A stretch of DNA of 50,493 nt, taken from JAEUJM01 sp044221555 (lineage in GTDB: Bacteria > Actinomycetota > Acidimicrobiia > Acidimicrobiales > DATDAH01). Below are positions 40,841-49,870 of this stretch, piece by piece (position 1 is the first letter of the stretch; every line of letters begins with the position of its first letter). Made by a program: the position numbers and the translations under genes. The DNA lies in NCBI GenBank assembly GCA_044221555.1, contig JBGAOY010000030.1, positions 1 to 50,493 of the forward strand, in the 5' to 3' direction. Under the pieces are notes generated by a model. That model was not told where the DNA came from and did not search any database. It worked only from the letters and a program-made list of their open reading frames with translations.

Positions 40841-42385
40841 TCAAGGCGACGCCGGCGCCTCGGCCGGCCGCTCGGGTTCGTCGTGGGTGGGGGTCGAGGC
40901 CAGGCGGCGGTTGTGGTTGAGGGCGGCGATGGCCCAGGAGAGGTCGTCGTAGGTGAGGCGGGTGCCGTCCCAGAGGCTGGTGGCGGTGTGGGCGTCGATG
41001 TCGAGGCCGTCGGCGAGGTTGCGGAGCTCGAGGTCGGGGCCGTCGACGGGGCGGGTGGGGGTGTGGGTGAGGGCGGGTCGGCCGGGGCGGTGCACGATGA
41101 CCTGGCCCATGAGCAGTTCGATGCGGTAGCCGCCTTCGTGCACCAGCCGATGGTGGAAGCTGCAGAGGGTGAGGAGGTTCTCGAGGGTGTTGGGGCCGTG
41201 GTGTTCGCGGTGGATGATGTGGTGAGCGTGGAGGTGGCCGGCGAGGCCGCAGCCGGGGAACTGGCACTGGCCGTCGTCGCGGATGCCGAGCTCGCGGCGC
41301 AGGCGGCGGGACACGGTCTTGGTGGCCTTGCCGACCAGGCGGGGGGTGCCGTCGGGGCCGACGGCGATGGTGTAGGTGGCGGCATCGCACGCGAGGCGGC
41401 GGGCGGTCTCGGGCGACAGGTTCGCTCCGCCGTCGAGGCGGCAGATGCCGTCCCCGTCGCCGGCCAGCACGTCGTCGTCGACCAGCACCACCACCGTGGC
41501 GGTCGGGTCGCTCACCCCGCCCGGGGCGGCCCCCTGTGCCTCGCCGGCGTGGTCTGTGACGCCAGCGGGGTGAGCGGTGCCGGTGAGGACCAGGCGGCAG
41601 ACCTCGGTGAGGGCGTCGGCCTGGCGGGCCGCCCTGGGGTCGTCGCCCGGCTGGGGCAGCCGCTCACCCTGGTCGTCGGTGGGGTGCTCCGCGGAACGCT
41701 TCGTCGCCGGCACCGTGTGCGCCTGGACCGCGGCGATCACGATCCGGGCCTCCTCGGGCTCCAGGCGACCCCGGAAGCACACCATCCCGTCATCGTCGAC
41801 CCACCACTCGAACGACCGCTTCTCGTGACGGTCCTCGGCGCTCTGGTCGTCGAGTCGCCCGGTGCTGCGATACCCGGCCACCGCCTTCTCCAGCGCCGAC
41901 GCAGTGGCGTACCGGGCGATGTTCACCAAGAACTCCTCGGCCGCCGGGCAGTCCGCCACCCGGGTGATGGCCCGCACCTGCGAATACGACAACTCCCCAA
42001 TCGAGAACCCCGCCCGCACCAACGGTAGATCCCCCAACGCGTGCGCCACCCGCAGGTGCTCCTGAGCGGTGCGCAGGCTCATCGAGCACTGCCAACTCAA
42101 CCAGTGCGAACACGAACGGCACTCCCACGACGACCACCCCTCCCGCCGATCGAACTCCGCCACCAACAACAACCACCGACACATCGCCGCCGCCAGATGC
42201 CCCGCCAACGTCTTGATCTCCGCCTCGAGCCGCTCGGTCGCCATCTCGCCGGCACGCTCGATCACCTGTGCCCCGACATCGGGCGCAACACCGACACCTG
42301 GCGCAGCACCGACATCCGGAGCAGCATCGACACTTGGCGCAGCACCGACATCCGGAGCAGCATCGACAACGGCAGACATGGCCAA
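40841..42385 (-). CDS. DUF222 / HNH endonuclease (13E12-type)
   Basis: A 514-residue protein of the DUF222-HNH family, common in multiple copies in actinobacteria. Residues about 45-330 form DUF222 (LRTAQEHLRVAHALGDLPLV, SYSQVRAITRVA). A C-terminal HNH nuclease follows at about 390-440 (CQFPGCGLAGHLHAHHIIHR ... TLCSFHHRLVHEGGY), with zinc-type cysteines and the catalytic histidines. The first 40 residues are a DVGAAP-type repeat encoded by a 36-bp tandem repeat. The biological role is unknown; such genes behave like dispersed, possibly mobile, nuclease genes. ATG 42385 or 42379 may be the start. Confidence 0.9.
   Translation of the reverse strand: MAMSAVVDAAPDVGAAPSVDAAPDVGAAPGVGVAPDVGAQVIERAGEMATERLEAEIKTLAGHLAAAMCRWLLLVAEFDRREGWSSWECRSCSHWLSWQCSMSLRTAQEHLRVAHALGDLPLVRAGFSIGELSYSQVRAITRVADCPAAEEFLVNIARYATASALEKAVAGYRSTGRLDDQSAEDRHEKRSFEWWVDDDGMVCFRGRLEPEEARIVIAAVQAHTVPATKRSAEHPTDDQGERLPQPGDDPRAARQADALTEVCRLVLTGTAHPAGVTDHAGEAQGAAPGGVSDPTATVVVLVDDDVLAGDGDGICRLDGGANLSPETARRLACDAATYTIAVGPDGTPRLVGKATKTVSRRLRRELGIRDDGQCQFPGCGLAGHLHAHHIIHREHHGPNTLENLLTLCSFHHRLVHEGGYRIELLMGQVIVHRPGRPALTHTPTRPVDGPDLELRNLADGLDIDAHTATSLWDGTRLTYDDLSWAIAALNHNRRLASTPTHDEPERPAEAPASP
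42301..42370. repeat. 36-bp tandem repeat in the HNH gene N-terminus
   Basis: Two nearly complete copies of a 36-bp unit (starting at 42301 and 42337), with a diverged partial copy just before. It encodes the DVGAAPxVDAAP repeat in frame, so copy-number changes would only alter the length of the protein tail. Confidence 0.8.
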
Positions 42386-42653
42386 ACCTCCAAGGTGGGC
42401 GACGAGGAACCCCCATCATCTCCACCCCCACTGACACTCAACGCCCGCCGAAAACGTCCCGCGGAACGTTTCGAGCGGCGGCGGAGCACGGCCATTAACG
42501 ATCGGCGACGCGAAGGGTGAATGGCGGTGGAGCAGCGTTGGTCAGAGGCCCCTATGCCGAACCCAGCGACCTCGCGGCGACGCGGCGGTAGGCCCCGGTT
42601 CCCGGCGGCGGCCGGGAGTACGATTCGACCGGAGACGATCGAGGCTGGGGGTT
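42386..42653. other. Divergent region, HNH gene / secreted protein
   Basis: Holds promoters for two divergent genes. An inverted repeat with arms AAACGT (42452-42457) and ACGTTT (42466-42471), eight bases apart, could be an operator. No small gene is evident. Confidence 0.4.
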
Positions 42654-43694
42654 GTGCGAATGGACAGGCATCGACGACGTCTGGTGAGGGCAGGTCTGCT
42701 GCTGGCGGCGTTGGCGGTGGTTTCTGCGGGCATGCCGCTCAGCGGGGCCTCGGGCGACGCTGCACGAACCCGCGACCGCGACTATTCGGCGGGGGCTTCG
42801 GACGACAACGGATGGTCGGCGAGCATCGGCGGGCACGTGCGCTTCTACAGCGTCTATCGCCAGTTCAAGATCTTCGGCGACGCCACTGTTCACCGGGGCG
42901 GGTGGCCCAGCGCCTACGTGTACGTGCGGGTGAGGCAGGACGTGGCGAACACCGCGAACGACGGCCGGTGGTACACGATCAGCAGCAGGCACATCTGCTG
43001 CGACTACGACCGAGACCTGGCCGGTGGCTCCACCGGCCCTGATGGCGCCAGCTTCTGGTACATCGGCGAGAGCCACGATGGCGAGTACTTCTCCGACGTC
43101 ACGCAGCCCGGTCACGGGCTGAAGGGCGTGTGGATCGGCTTGTGCCACATCGTCGATGGCCCCGATGTCTGCGGTCGCACCACCTACGCCGACAACCCGT
43201 ACGAGCCGTCGCCGCCTCCACCCGGACCGAACCTGCTGGTGAACGGTGGCTTCGAGTCCGGCGCGACCGCGCCGTGGGGGCCGATCTCCTTTCCGGGTTC
43301 GGTCAACTACGCCAACTACGGGGGAAGCCCGTACAAGGGACTCCGGTACGAGGAGATCAACTTCCTCCAGACTTCGGCGAGCTTCGGCCAGGACGTGGCG
43401 GTGAACGCCGCGCCCGGGGAGACGTACCGGCTCTCCATCCGGATGCGAAAGCCGGGCGCGTGCGGAACGGGGAAGTGGCGCGGAACGCTCACGTTGTGGG
43501 GTCTGGGCGGGACCAACGAGAACAGCAACACGAACATCGCGGTATCACCGTGCACCGGCTGGAACCTGGTGCAGGTCACGTTCACGGCGCACAACGCCGG
43601 CCATACGACGCTCCGGGCCGAGATCTATGGCGCGACCGCGCCAGGGGTGAACCTCGATCTCGACGCGGCCAAGCTGCAGCGCCTCACCACCTGA
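42654..43694 (+). CDS. Secreted protein with C-terminal carbohydrate-binding-like module
   Basis: A 346-residue exported protein. A signal peptide covers residues 1-30 (RAGLLLAALAVVSAGMPLSG). The middle (about 45-180) is an unknown beta-rich domain with cysteines (HICCDYDRD, GLCHIVDGPDVC), probably disulfide-bonded. After a Pro-rich linker (YEPSPPPPGP), the last 150 residues begin NLLVNGGFESGATAPWG, the typical start of CBM4/9-like jelly-roll modules. It may bind extracellular glycans. GTG 42654 or ATG 42660 can start it; GGGGG lies just upstream. Confidence 0.78.
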   Translation: MRMDRHRRRLVRAGLLLAALAVVSAGMPLSGASGDAARTRDRDYSAGASDDNGWSASIGGHVRFYSVYRQFKIFGDATVHRGGWPSAYVYVRVRQDVANTANDGRWYTISSRHICCDYDRDLAGGSTGPDGASFWYIGESHDGEYFSDVTQPGHGLKGVWIGLCHIVDGPDVCGRTTYADNPYEPSPPPPGPNLLVNGGFESGATAPWGPISFPGSVNYANYGGSPYKGLRYEEINFLQTSASFGQDVAVNAAPGETYRLSIRMRKPGACGTGKWRGTLTLWGLGGTNENSNTNIAVSPCTGWNLVQVTFTAHNAGHTTLRAEIYGATAPGVNLDLDAAKLQRLTT

Positions 43695-43742
43695 GTGGCC
43701 TTCGCCCCTCCGTGGCCAGGCGTTGCGCTCGCACGGTCGCTC

Positions 43743-43775
43743 GGCCGCATCCAGGCGTGAGATCGCCTGGCGGCC
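43743..43775 (+). terminator. Terminator of the secreted protein gene
   Basis: A hairpin with a 7-bp core stem CCAGGCG/CGCCTGG (43751-43757 with 43764-43770) and an outer GGCCG/CGGCC pair, about 50 bases after the stop. It separates the secreted protein from the restriction-modification locus. Confidence 0.5.
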
Positions 43776-43798
43776 CGATCTCGTAGTGTCCTCCGCGG

Positions 43799-44209
43799 AT
43801 GGCTGACGAGCTGGATGGTCTCTTGGCGAGGGTGGACGACGCTTCCCTACGCGCCGACCTGCGCACCCACATCGATCGTCTCCGGTCGAAGCGCAGCTTC
43901 GGGCTGGTCTTCGAGTCCCATCTCCCCGAGCGGGTGCGGCTGCCCGAGCACCCGGTGCGGGTCGGGGCCAGCGTCGCCCTCCGCGACGACGCCAAGAGCG
44001 CCACCTTCGAGGTGCTCGGCGTCGGGGCCGGCCGGGCCGCAGTGCGCGTGGTACGTCACCCCGACGGCTCGCGCCTCTCGCTGGAGGAGCAGGCCGAGTC
44101 GGTGGTGGAGACCCACCCGGTCGACGACCTAGTGGTGATCTCGGACTTCGGCGACCCCATCTACCCCGGGCTGTGCCGGCTCGGATCCGTGGCCGGGGGG
44201 GGGGTCTGA
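43799..44209 (+). CDS. mod: Type III methyltransferase Mod, N-terminal part (frame ends just after a G10 tract)
   Basis: A 136-residue frame starting MADELDGLLARVDDASLRAD, with RSFGLVFESHLPERVRLPEH and VDDLVVISDFGDPIYPGLCR, which match the N-terminal part of long site-specific DNA methyltransferases. It ends VAGGGV and a stop because the ten-G run at 44195-44204 throws it out of frame. With nine G the frame runs on as SDQPSHVVVKGENHHVL into the catalytic part at 44223, as expected for an intact Mod of about 705 residues. As sequenced the gene is OFF. Slippage in the tract, or an assembly error, would decide ON or OFF. Confidence 0.8.
   Translation: MADELDGLLARVDDASLRADLRTHIDRLRSKRSFGLVFESHLPERVRLPEHPVRVGASVALRDDAKSATFEVLGVGAGRAAVRVVRHPDGSRLSLEEQAESVVETHPVDDLVVISDFGDPIYPGLCRLGSVAGGGV
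44195..44204. repeat. G10 homopolymer at the break in mod
   Basis: Ten consecutive G on the plus strand. It is placed exactly where the two parts of the methyltransferase change frame. Deletion of one G (or gain of two) restores a single open frame. Confidence 0.95.
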
Positions 44210-44222
44210 CCAGCCCAGCCAC

Positions 44223-45917
44223 GTGGTCGTCAAGGGCGAGAACCACCACGTCCTGAGCGCCCTGCAGTTCACGCACGCCGGCACGGTCCACTGCATCTAC
44301 ATCGATCCGCCCTACAACACCGGTGCGCGGGACTGGAAGTACGACAACAACTACGTCGACGACACCGACGCGTACCGCCACAGCAAGTGGCTCGCCTTCA
44401 TGGAGCGGCGCCTGTTGCTGGCGAAAGAGCTGTTGAACCCGGCGGCGTCGGTCCTCATCGTGACCATCGACGAGAAGGAGTACCTGCGCCTGGGGCTCCT
44501 CCTGGAGCAGGTCTTCGCTGGGTGCAAGATCCAGAAGGTCAGCATCACGGTCAGTCCCCGCAGTACCAGTCGAGCCAGCGAGTTCTCTCGGGTCGACGAG
44601 TTTGCGTTCTTCGTGTTCGTCGGTCGGATCGAACTCGGCGAGGGGCAGCGATCAGGTGAGGACGAGGAGGTTCGTTGGAACTATCTGCGCCGCACCCAGC
44701 GGTCGCTGGTGCGTGGATCGAGGCCGCGACAGTTCTACCCGGTCTATGTCGACACGACGACGAGCGAGATTGTTCACGTCGGTGAGCCGATGGGCATCGA
44801 GGACCGTCTCGAGGACGTGCCGGAGATCGCCGGAGCCGTACCCGTCTTCCCCATCAATCCCGATGGTGAGCAGCTCATCTGGGGCCTTACCGGGCCGAGC
44901 CTCAAAGCCGCGCTCGCAGGTGGGTACGTGCGGGTGTCCCCCGGGACGGAACATCAGCCGTACACGATCGCCTACTTGTCACTTCCCGACATCGAGAGGG
45001 TGTCCGATGGAACCTACGAAGTCCGGGGCACCCGGCCCGATGGCTCGAAGGTGGTGGTGATCCCCGGCGGAAAGCCGGCGAGACCGAGCACGGTGTGGCG
45101 CGAACCTCGACACGACGCCGGTGCCCACGGAACCTCGATGCTTCGAGCGCTGATCCCCGGTCACACATTCCCGTTCCCGAAATCGTTGTACGCCGTTGAG
45201 GACACACTCCGGTTCTTCGTCGCTGACAAGCCGGATGCGGTGGTGCTCGACTTCTTCGGGGGGTCGGGCACGACGGCGCATGCCGTCGCCCGTCTCAACA
45301 GGCAGGACGGGGGGCGCCGGCAGTCGATCGTGGTGACCAACAACGAGGTGTCGGCCGCCGAGGCCGATGCGCTGCGCAAGGCCGGGCACCGTCCGGGTGA
45401 CGACGAGTGGGAGGCCTTGGGGATCTTCGAGCACGTCACCCGGCCGCGCATCACCGCCGCCGTCACCGGTCTCACGCCTGATGGCGAGCCGGTGAAGGGC
45501 GACTACAAGTTCACCGACGAGTTCCCGATGACGGACGGGTTCGAGGAGAACGTCGAGTTCGTCGAGCTGACCTACCTGGACCCCGACGACGTGGAGCTCG
45601 ACCTGGCCTTCGCCGGGGTGGCGCCGTTGCTGTGGTTGCGGGCGGGGGCGCAGGGCCCGGTGATCGACCAGTGCGTCGACGCCGCCGGTGAGCCGAAGGC
45701 CTACGCATGGACCGGCCGCTACGGCATCTTGTTCGACGCCGACCGGTGGCGGGCGTTCGTCGACGGTCGTCCCGGGTCGGCCACCACGGCGTACGTGGTC
45801 ACGGACTCCCAGGCCACCTTCGCGGGGATCGCCGCGGAGCTGCCCGACCACCTCGACGTCGTGCGGCTCTACGAGAACTACCTGACCACGTTCCGCATCG
45901 ACGGGGGCGTGCGCTGA
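44223..45917 (+). CDS. mod: Type III (beta-class) DNA methyltransferase Mod, catalytic part
   Basis: A 564-residue frame with the methyltransferase core. The catalytic motif IV is IDPPYNTG (D28-Y31 in this numbering), and the AdoMet motif I, FFGGSGTTAHAV, comes later (F345-G349), with the target-recognition region between. That order is the beta class used by type III systems and modifies N6-adenine. The frame is open from 44205, directly after the G10 tract. The GTG at 44223 has no ribosome binding site, so expression should depend on the upstream part being in frame. Its stop overlaps the res start (TGATG). Confidence 0.9.
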   Translation: MVVKGENHHVLSALQFTHAGTVHCIYIDPPYNTGARDWKYDNNYVDDTDAYRHSKWLAFMERRLLLAKELLNPAASVLIVTIDEKEYLRLGLLLEQVFAGCKIQKVSITVSPRSTSRASEFSRVDEFAFFVFVGRIELGEGQRSGEDEEVRWNYLRRTQRSLVRGSRPRQFYPVYVDTTTSEIVHVGEPMGIEDRLEDVPEIAGAVPVFPINPDGEQLIWGLTGPSLKAALAGGYVRVSPGTEHQPYTIAYLSLPDIERVSDGTYEVRGTRPDGSKVVVIPGGKPARPSTVWREPRHDAGAHGTSMLRALIPGHTFPFPKSLYAVEDTLRFFVADKPDAVVLDFFGGSGTTAHAVARLNRQDGGRRQSIVVTNNEVSAAEADALRKAGHRPGDDEWEALGIFEHVTRPRITAAVTGLTPDGEPVKGDYKFTDEFPMTDGFEENVEFVELTYLDPDDVELDLAFAGVAPLLWLRAGAQGPVIDQCVDAAGEPKAYAWTGRYGILFDADRWRAFVDGRPGSATTAYVVTDSQATFAGIAAELPDHLDVVRLYENYLTTFRIDGGVR

Positions 45918-48445
45918 TGCGCTACGAGCTGATGGACTACCAGCGGGCGGCCGCCATCGAAGTGCTGGACCGGCTGCGTCGAGCCCGATCCGACTGGGCC
46001 AACGGGTACCGGTCGTCGTTCGCCCTGTCGGCCATCACGGGGTCGGGCAAGACGGTGATCGCCACCGCGGCGATCGAGGCGACGCTGTTCGGCTCAGCCG
46101 ACCTCGGGGCGGACCCAGACCCGCAGGCCACGTTCCTGTGGATCACCGACGACCCGGCGTTGAACCGCCAGACCCGCAACCGGATGCTCGACGCGTCGGA
46201 CCTGCTGGCCCCGAAGACGCTGGTGGAGATCGACGACGGGTACCTCGAGACCGCGCTGCGGCCGAACCGGGTGTACTTCCTGAACGTCCAGAAGCTGTCG
46301 AAGTCGAGCCGGCTGGTGCAGTCCGGCACGAACCTGCGCCAGGTCTCGTTCTGGGACCTGCTGGCCAACACCATCCGGGCCGAGGCCACCACCCTCTACC
46401 TCATCTTGGACGAGGCCCATCGGGGCATGAAGCGGGCCACGGACCGCAAGACCATCGTGCAGCGCCTCATCCACGGCGAGCCCGGGTCGAACCTGCCGGT
46501 GCCGGCGGTGTGGGGCATCTCGGCCACCATCGACCGCTTCACCACCGCCATGGGCGAGACCCCCGACCGCACCGGCTACCCCCACGTCGTGGTCGACATC
46601 GACCAGGTGCGGGTGTCCGGGCTCATCAAGGACGAGATCGGCCTCGAACAGCCCGACGAGAAAGGCACCTTCTCCACCACCCTGCTCCGCGACGCAGTGC
46701 GAACCACGCTCGGGTACGAGCAGCGCTGGGCGGCCTACTCGACCGCCGAGAACGAACCACAGGTGCTGCCCGCCCTGGTGGTGCAGGTGCCCGACAAGGC
46801 CGACGAAGCCAAGCTCGCCGAGATGGTCGCGGTGATCGAAGCCGAGTGGCCCGACCTCGCCCCCGACGCCATCGCCCACGTCTTCGGCGAGCACGAACCC
46901 GTGGTCCTCGGCGGGCGCACCATCAACTGGGTGCCCGCCGAGTCCATCCAGGGCGACACCGACATCCGCATCGTGCTCGCCAAGGAGGCCATCTCCACCG
47001 GGTGGGACTGCCCCCGCGCCGAGGTCCTCTACTCCGAACGGCCCGCGAAGGACGCCACCCACATCGCTCAGGTCATCGGGCGCATGGTCCGCCAACCCCT
47101 CGCCCACCGCGTCGCCACCGATGACGTCTTGAACTCCGTGGCCTGCTACCTGCCACTGTTCGACTCCAAGAAGCTGGCCGCCATCAAAGACGAGCTCGAA
47201 GGCAAGGGCGGCGACGACGGACAACACGCCGTCGGCCCCCAGGTGATCCGAGCACCGGCGGTGTTCGAGCGCAACCCCCTGATCGATCCCGACGTGTTCG
47301 CCTTCGTCGAGACCTTGCCCAGCGTCCCCACCCCCGACGTCGCCGCCAGCCCCCTGCGCCGCGCGAAGCACCTCGTGCGACTCCTCGTCGACGACGCCGC
47401 CGGCCCCGCGCTGGTGCCCGACGCCGGCGCCCAGCTCGCCAAACGGCTCAACGCCCGCCTCGACGGGCTCGCCGCCGAGCGCGCCGACGAGGTCGACGCC
47501 GGCGTCGACGACCTCCGAACCGCCATCGTCCGGCGCGAGGGCGTCGGCCCCGGGGGCGAAGCCGGCGAGGTCACCTCCCGGCTCATCGAGACCCACCGCA
47601 AGGACATCGACCGCGACACCCGCAAGATCATCAACTCGATCCGAGAAGGCGTCGGCACCGGCTACTACGCCCATCGCGCCGCCGGCGCCGACGCGTCACG
47701 GGACCGCCTCGACCTGCGGGTGGAGGTGGCGGCCCTGCTCCGCCTCGACGGCGTGGTCGACAGCATCGAGGCCGCCGCCACCGAGTTCGTGCAGGAGCAC
47801 CTCGCCCGCTTCGCGGTCGAGATCAAGAACACCACCGGTGCCACCCGCGACGCCTACCGCAAGGTCCAGGAACAGACCACCGCCCCCGAAGCCGTCACCA
47901 TCGAGCTCCGCGCCAACGAGAAGGCCGCCACCAAGGACGGCACCGGCGACGACCTCCCCACCTCCGACGGCCACCTCTACGCCGACGCCGACGGCCGCTA
48001 CCCCGCCCACCTCAACGACTGGGAGACCCAGGTCATCACCACTGAGACCGAACGCCCGTCGTTCGTCGCCTGGTACCGCAACCCGTCCCGCGCCACCCCC
48101 AACGCCCTGCGCATCGCCTACCTGGACGACACCGGCCGATGGGCCAGCCTCCAGGTCGACTTCCTCGTCGTGTCCCGGCGCGACGACGGCACCCTCGCCG
48201 CCTCCATCGTCGACCCCCACGGCGACCACCTCGCCGACGCCAAGGCCAAGCTCCGCGCCCTCGCCGACTTCGCCGACATCCACGGCGACCACTTCATCCG
48301 CATCGTCTCCATCGCCAAGGGCGGCGACGGCACCCTCCGAGCCCTCGACCTGCTCGACGCCGACGTCCGTGCGGCGGTGCGCGCGTTCGACGGCGCCAAG
48401 GTCTCCGCCCTCTACGACTCGGACGCCGCGCAGCCCTACCGCTGA
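45917..48445 (+). CDS. res: Type III restriction enzyme subunit (DEAH helicase-nuclease)
   Basis: An 842-residue restriction subunit. It has an SF2 helicase core with Walker A AITGSGKT (K45), DEAH (165-168), motif III GISAT and motif VI QVIGRMVRQP. The C-terminal nuclease-like region reads LQVDFLVVSRRDDG, then SIVDPHGDHLADAKAKLRAL, a form of the PD-(D/E)xK fold with an aspartate-histidine in place of ExK, as in some Res relatives. It translocates on DNA and cuts after meeting a partner at unmethylated sites, and needs Mod for recognition. ATG 45917 overlaps the mod stop by one base. If Mod is OFF, Res should also be inactive, which avoids self-cutting. Confidence 0.92.
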   Translation: MRYELMDYQRAAAIEVLDRLRRARSDWANGYRSSFALSAITGSGKTVIATAAIEATLFGSADLGADPDPQATFLWITDDPALNRQTRNRMLDASDLLAPKTLVEIDDGYLETALRPNRVYFLNVQKLSKSSRLVQSGTNLRQVSFWDLLANTIRAEATTLYLILDEAHRGMKRATDRKTIVQRLIHGEPGSNLPVPAVWGISATIDRFTTAMGETPDRTGYPHVVVDIDQVRVSGLIKDEIGLEQPDEKGTFSTTLLRDAVRTTLGYEQRWAAYSTAENEPQVLPALVVQVPDKADEAKLAEMVAVIEAEWPDLAPDAIAHVFGEHEPVVLGGRTINWVPAESIQGDTDIRIVLAKEAISTGWDCPRAEVLYSERPAKDATHIAQVIGRMVRQPLAHRVATDDVLNSVACYLPLFDSKKLAAIKDELEGKGGDDGQHAVGPQVIRAPAVFERNPLIDPDVFAFVETLPSVPTPDVAASPLRRAKHLVRLLVDDAAGPALVPDAGAQLAKRLNARLDGLAAERADEVDAGVDDLRTAIVRREGVGPGGEAGEVTSRLIETHRKDIDRDTRKIINSIREGVGTGYYAHRAAGADASRDRLDLRVEVAALLRLDGVVDSIEAAATEFVQEHLARFAVEIKNTTGATRDAYRKVQEQTTAPEAVTIELRANEKAATKDGTGDDLPTSDGHLYADADGRYPAHLNDWETQVITTETERPSFVAWYRNPSRATPNALRIAYLDDTGRWASLQVDFLVVSRRDDGTLAASIVDPHGDHLADAKAKLRALADFADIHGDHFIRIVSIAKGGDGTLRALDLLDADVRAAVRAFDGAKVSALYDSDAAQPYR

Positions 48446-48473
48446 GCGTTCGCCGGCGCCTCAGTAGGTCGGC

Positions 48474-49421
48474 TCAGGCGGCGGCGCCGAGCGCCGGCCG
48501 TCGCCGCGGGATCAGCGACACGACGCCGACCAGGACGGCGCCGACCACCATCCCGACGGTTGCCGACGCCGCGGTGTTGACCAGCCACTCGAGCACGCCG
48601 CCGACGGCCTCGACGTCTTCGGTCTTGTGCTCGAGGTCGTGCACCTTGTCGTAGGGGTCGTGCCAGCCCAGCTCGTCGCTGCCGGCGAGGAGGATGTGAC
48701 CGCCCACCCACAGCATGGCGGCGGTGCCGACGGTCGACAGCACCCGCAACAGCTTGGGCATGCCGCGCACGAGCAGCCGACCGGTCCGCTGGGCCGAGGG
48801 CTCGTCGCGCTGCACCAGCGCGAGGCCGGCGTCGTCCATCTTCACGATCAGGGCGACGACGCCGTAGACGATCGCGGTGATCACCACCGCGACGACGACC
48901 AGGATGACGGCCCGGGACACGATGGGCTCGTCGATGACCTCCTTGAGGGAGATCACCATGATCTCCGCGGACAGGATGAAGTCGGTGCGGATGGCCCCGG
49001 CGATGGTCGTTCGCTCGGCGTCGGCGCCCTTCACCGCGACGGGGACGTCGTGGTCGTGATCGTCCTTCTTGAGGGCGTGGATCACCTTGTGGGCGCCCTC
49101 GTAGCAGAGGAAGGCGCCGCCGCACATGAGGATGATCTCGACGAGCGTGGGGGCGACCTCGCTCAGGATCAGGGCCGCGGGGAGGATGAACAGCAGCTTG
49201 TTGCGCAGCGAGCCGACGGCGATCTTGCGGATGATCGGCAGCTCGCGCTCGGCGGCCAGTCCGTGCACGTAGTTCGGGGTCACGGCGGTGTCGTCCACCA
49301 CCACGCCGGCGGCCCTCATGCTGGCCCGCCCCGCGGCGGCGCCGACGTCGTCGACCGACGCGGCCGCGAGCTTGGCCAGCGCCGCCACGTCATCGAACAG
49401 TCCGACCAGGCCGCCGGCCAT
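48474..49421 (-). CDS. DUF808 family membrane protein
   Basis: A 315-residue inner-membrane protein of the DUF808 (YedI-like) family. It begins MAGGLVGLFDDVAALAKLAA and has the family stretch VTPNYVHGLAAERELPIIRK and IAVGSLRNKLLFILPAALIL, a DHDHDV-containing loop, and about six helices. Function unknown in the family. ATG 49421 follows GAGGGAAG closely. It is convergent with res, 28 bases apart, so any shared terminator must be short. Confidence 0.9.
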   Translation of the reverse strand: MAGGLVGLFDDVAALAKLAAASVDDVGAAAGRASMRAAGVVVDDTAVTPNYVHGLAAERELPIIRKIAVGSLRNKLLFILPAALILSEVAPTLVEIILMCGGAFLCYEGAHKVIHALKKDDHDHDVPVAVKGADAERTTIAGAIRTDFILSAEIMVISLKEVIDEPIVSRAVILVVVAVVITAIVYGVVALIVKMDDAGLALVQRDEPSAQRTGRLLVRGMPKLLRVLSTVGTAAMLWVGGHILLAGSDELGWHDPYDKVHDLEHKTEDVEAVGGVLEWLVNTAASATVGMVVGAVLVGVVSLIPRRRPALGAAA

Positions 49422-49639
49422 CGCTTCCCTCTCTTGCGGCCACACACCGCTCGCGGATCGTCGTGTGAGGCTACCCAGGCGCACCGATCGCCGTCCGGCC
49501 GGTTGCCCGGGCCGTCGTCCCGGCTGCCCGGTCCTCACCGCCATGCACGCGAGCCGACCCGCCGCGAGCGTGGTCCATGGCGCGATGTCCAGATGGGCGA
49601 ATTCTGCTCATCGGTCTCGCGAAATCGCCCCCGAGACGC

Positions 49640-49666
49640 CGGTATCAGTCCGGTATCATCGGGTTC
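49640..49666 (+). promoter_or_regulatory. Leaderless promoter with direct-repeat operator of the Doc operon
   Basis: CGGTATCA occurs twice, 11 bp apart (49640-49647 and 49651-49658). The second copy includes a -10-like TATCAT ending seven bases before ATG 49667, which suggests a leaderless mRNA. The direct repeat is a plausible site for antitoxin autoregulation. Confidence 0.45.
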
Positions 49667-49870
49667 ATGGCCATGACCCTGCGCCTCACCGACGACGAGC
49701 ATGCGGCACTCCGGGAGCGAGCGGCCGCCGACGGTGTCTCGCTGCAGGATGCAGCCCGGCAGGCGGTGCGTGACTACGTCGCCAAGCGCGCCCATGAGGA
49801 CCGTGTCGGAGCTGCGGCTGCTCGCGTGATGGAAGTCCACGCCGAGGCGCTCGACCGCCTCGGTCGATGA
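49667..49870 (+). CDS. Antitoxin of a Doc-type toxin-antitoxin pair
   Basis: A 67-residue antitoxin beginning MAMTLRLTDDEHAALRERAA and continuing GVSLQDAARQAVRDYVA, a ribbon-helix-helix fold, with a C-terminal helix that should bind the toxin. It overlaps the toxin start by four bases (ATGA). It has no ribosome binding site because its transcript probably starts at the ATG. Confidence 0.83.
   Translation: MAMTLRLTDDEHAALRERAAADGVSLQDAARQAVRDYVAKRAHEDRVGAAAARVMEVHAEALDRLGR

Noticed and set aside
44223..45917. Reading the catalytic part of Mod as an independent complete gene
   Set aside because: There is no ribosome binding site before the GTG, and the upstream frame encodes the missing conserved N-terminus; the split at G10 explains both.
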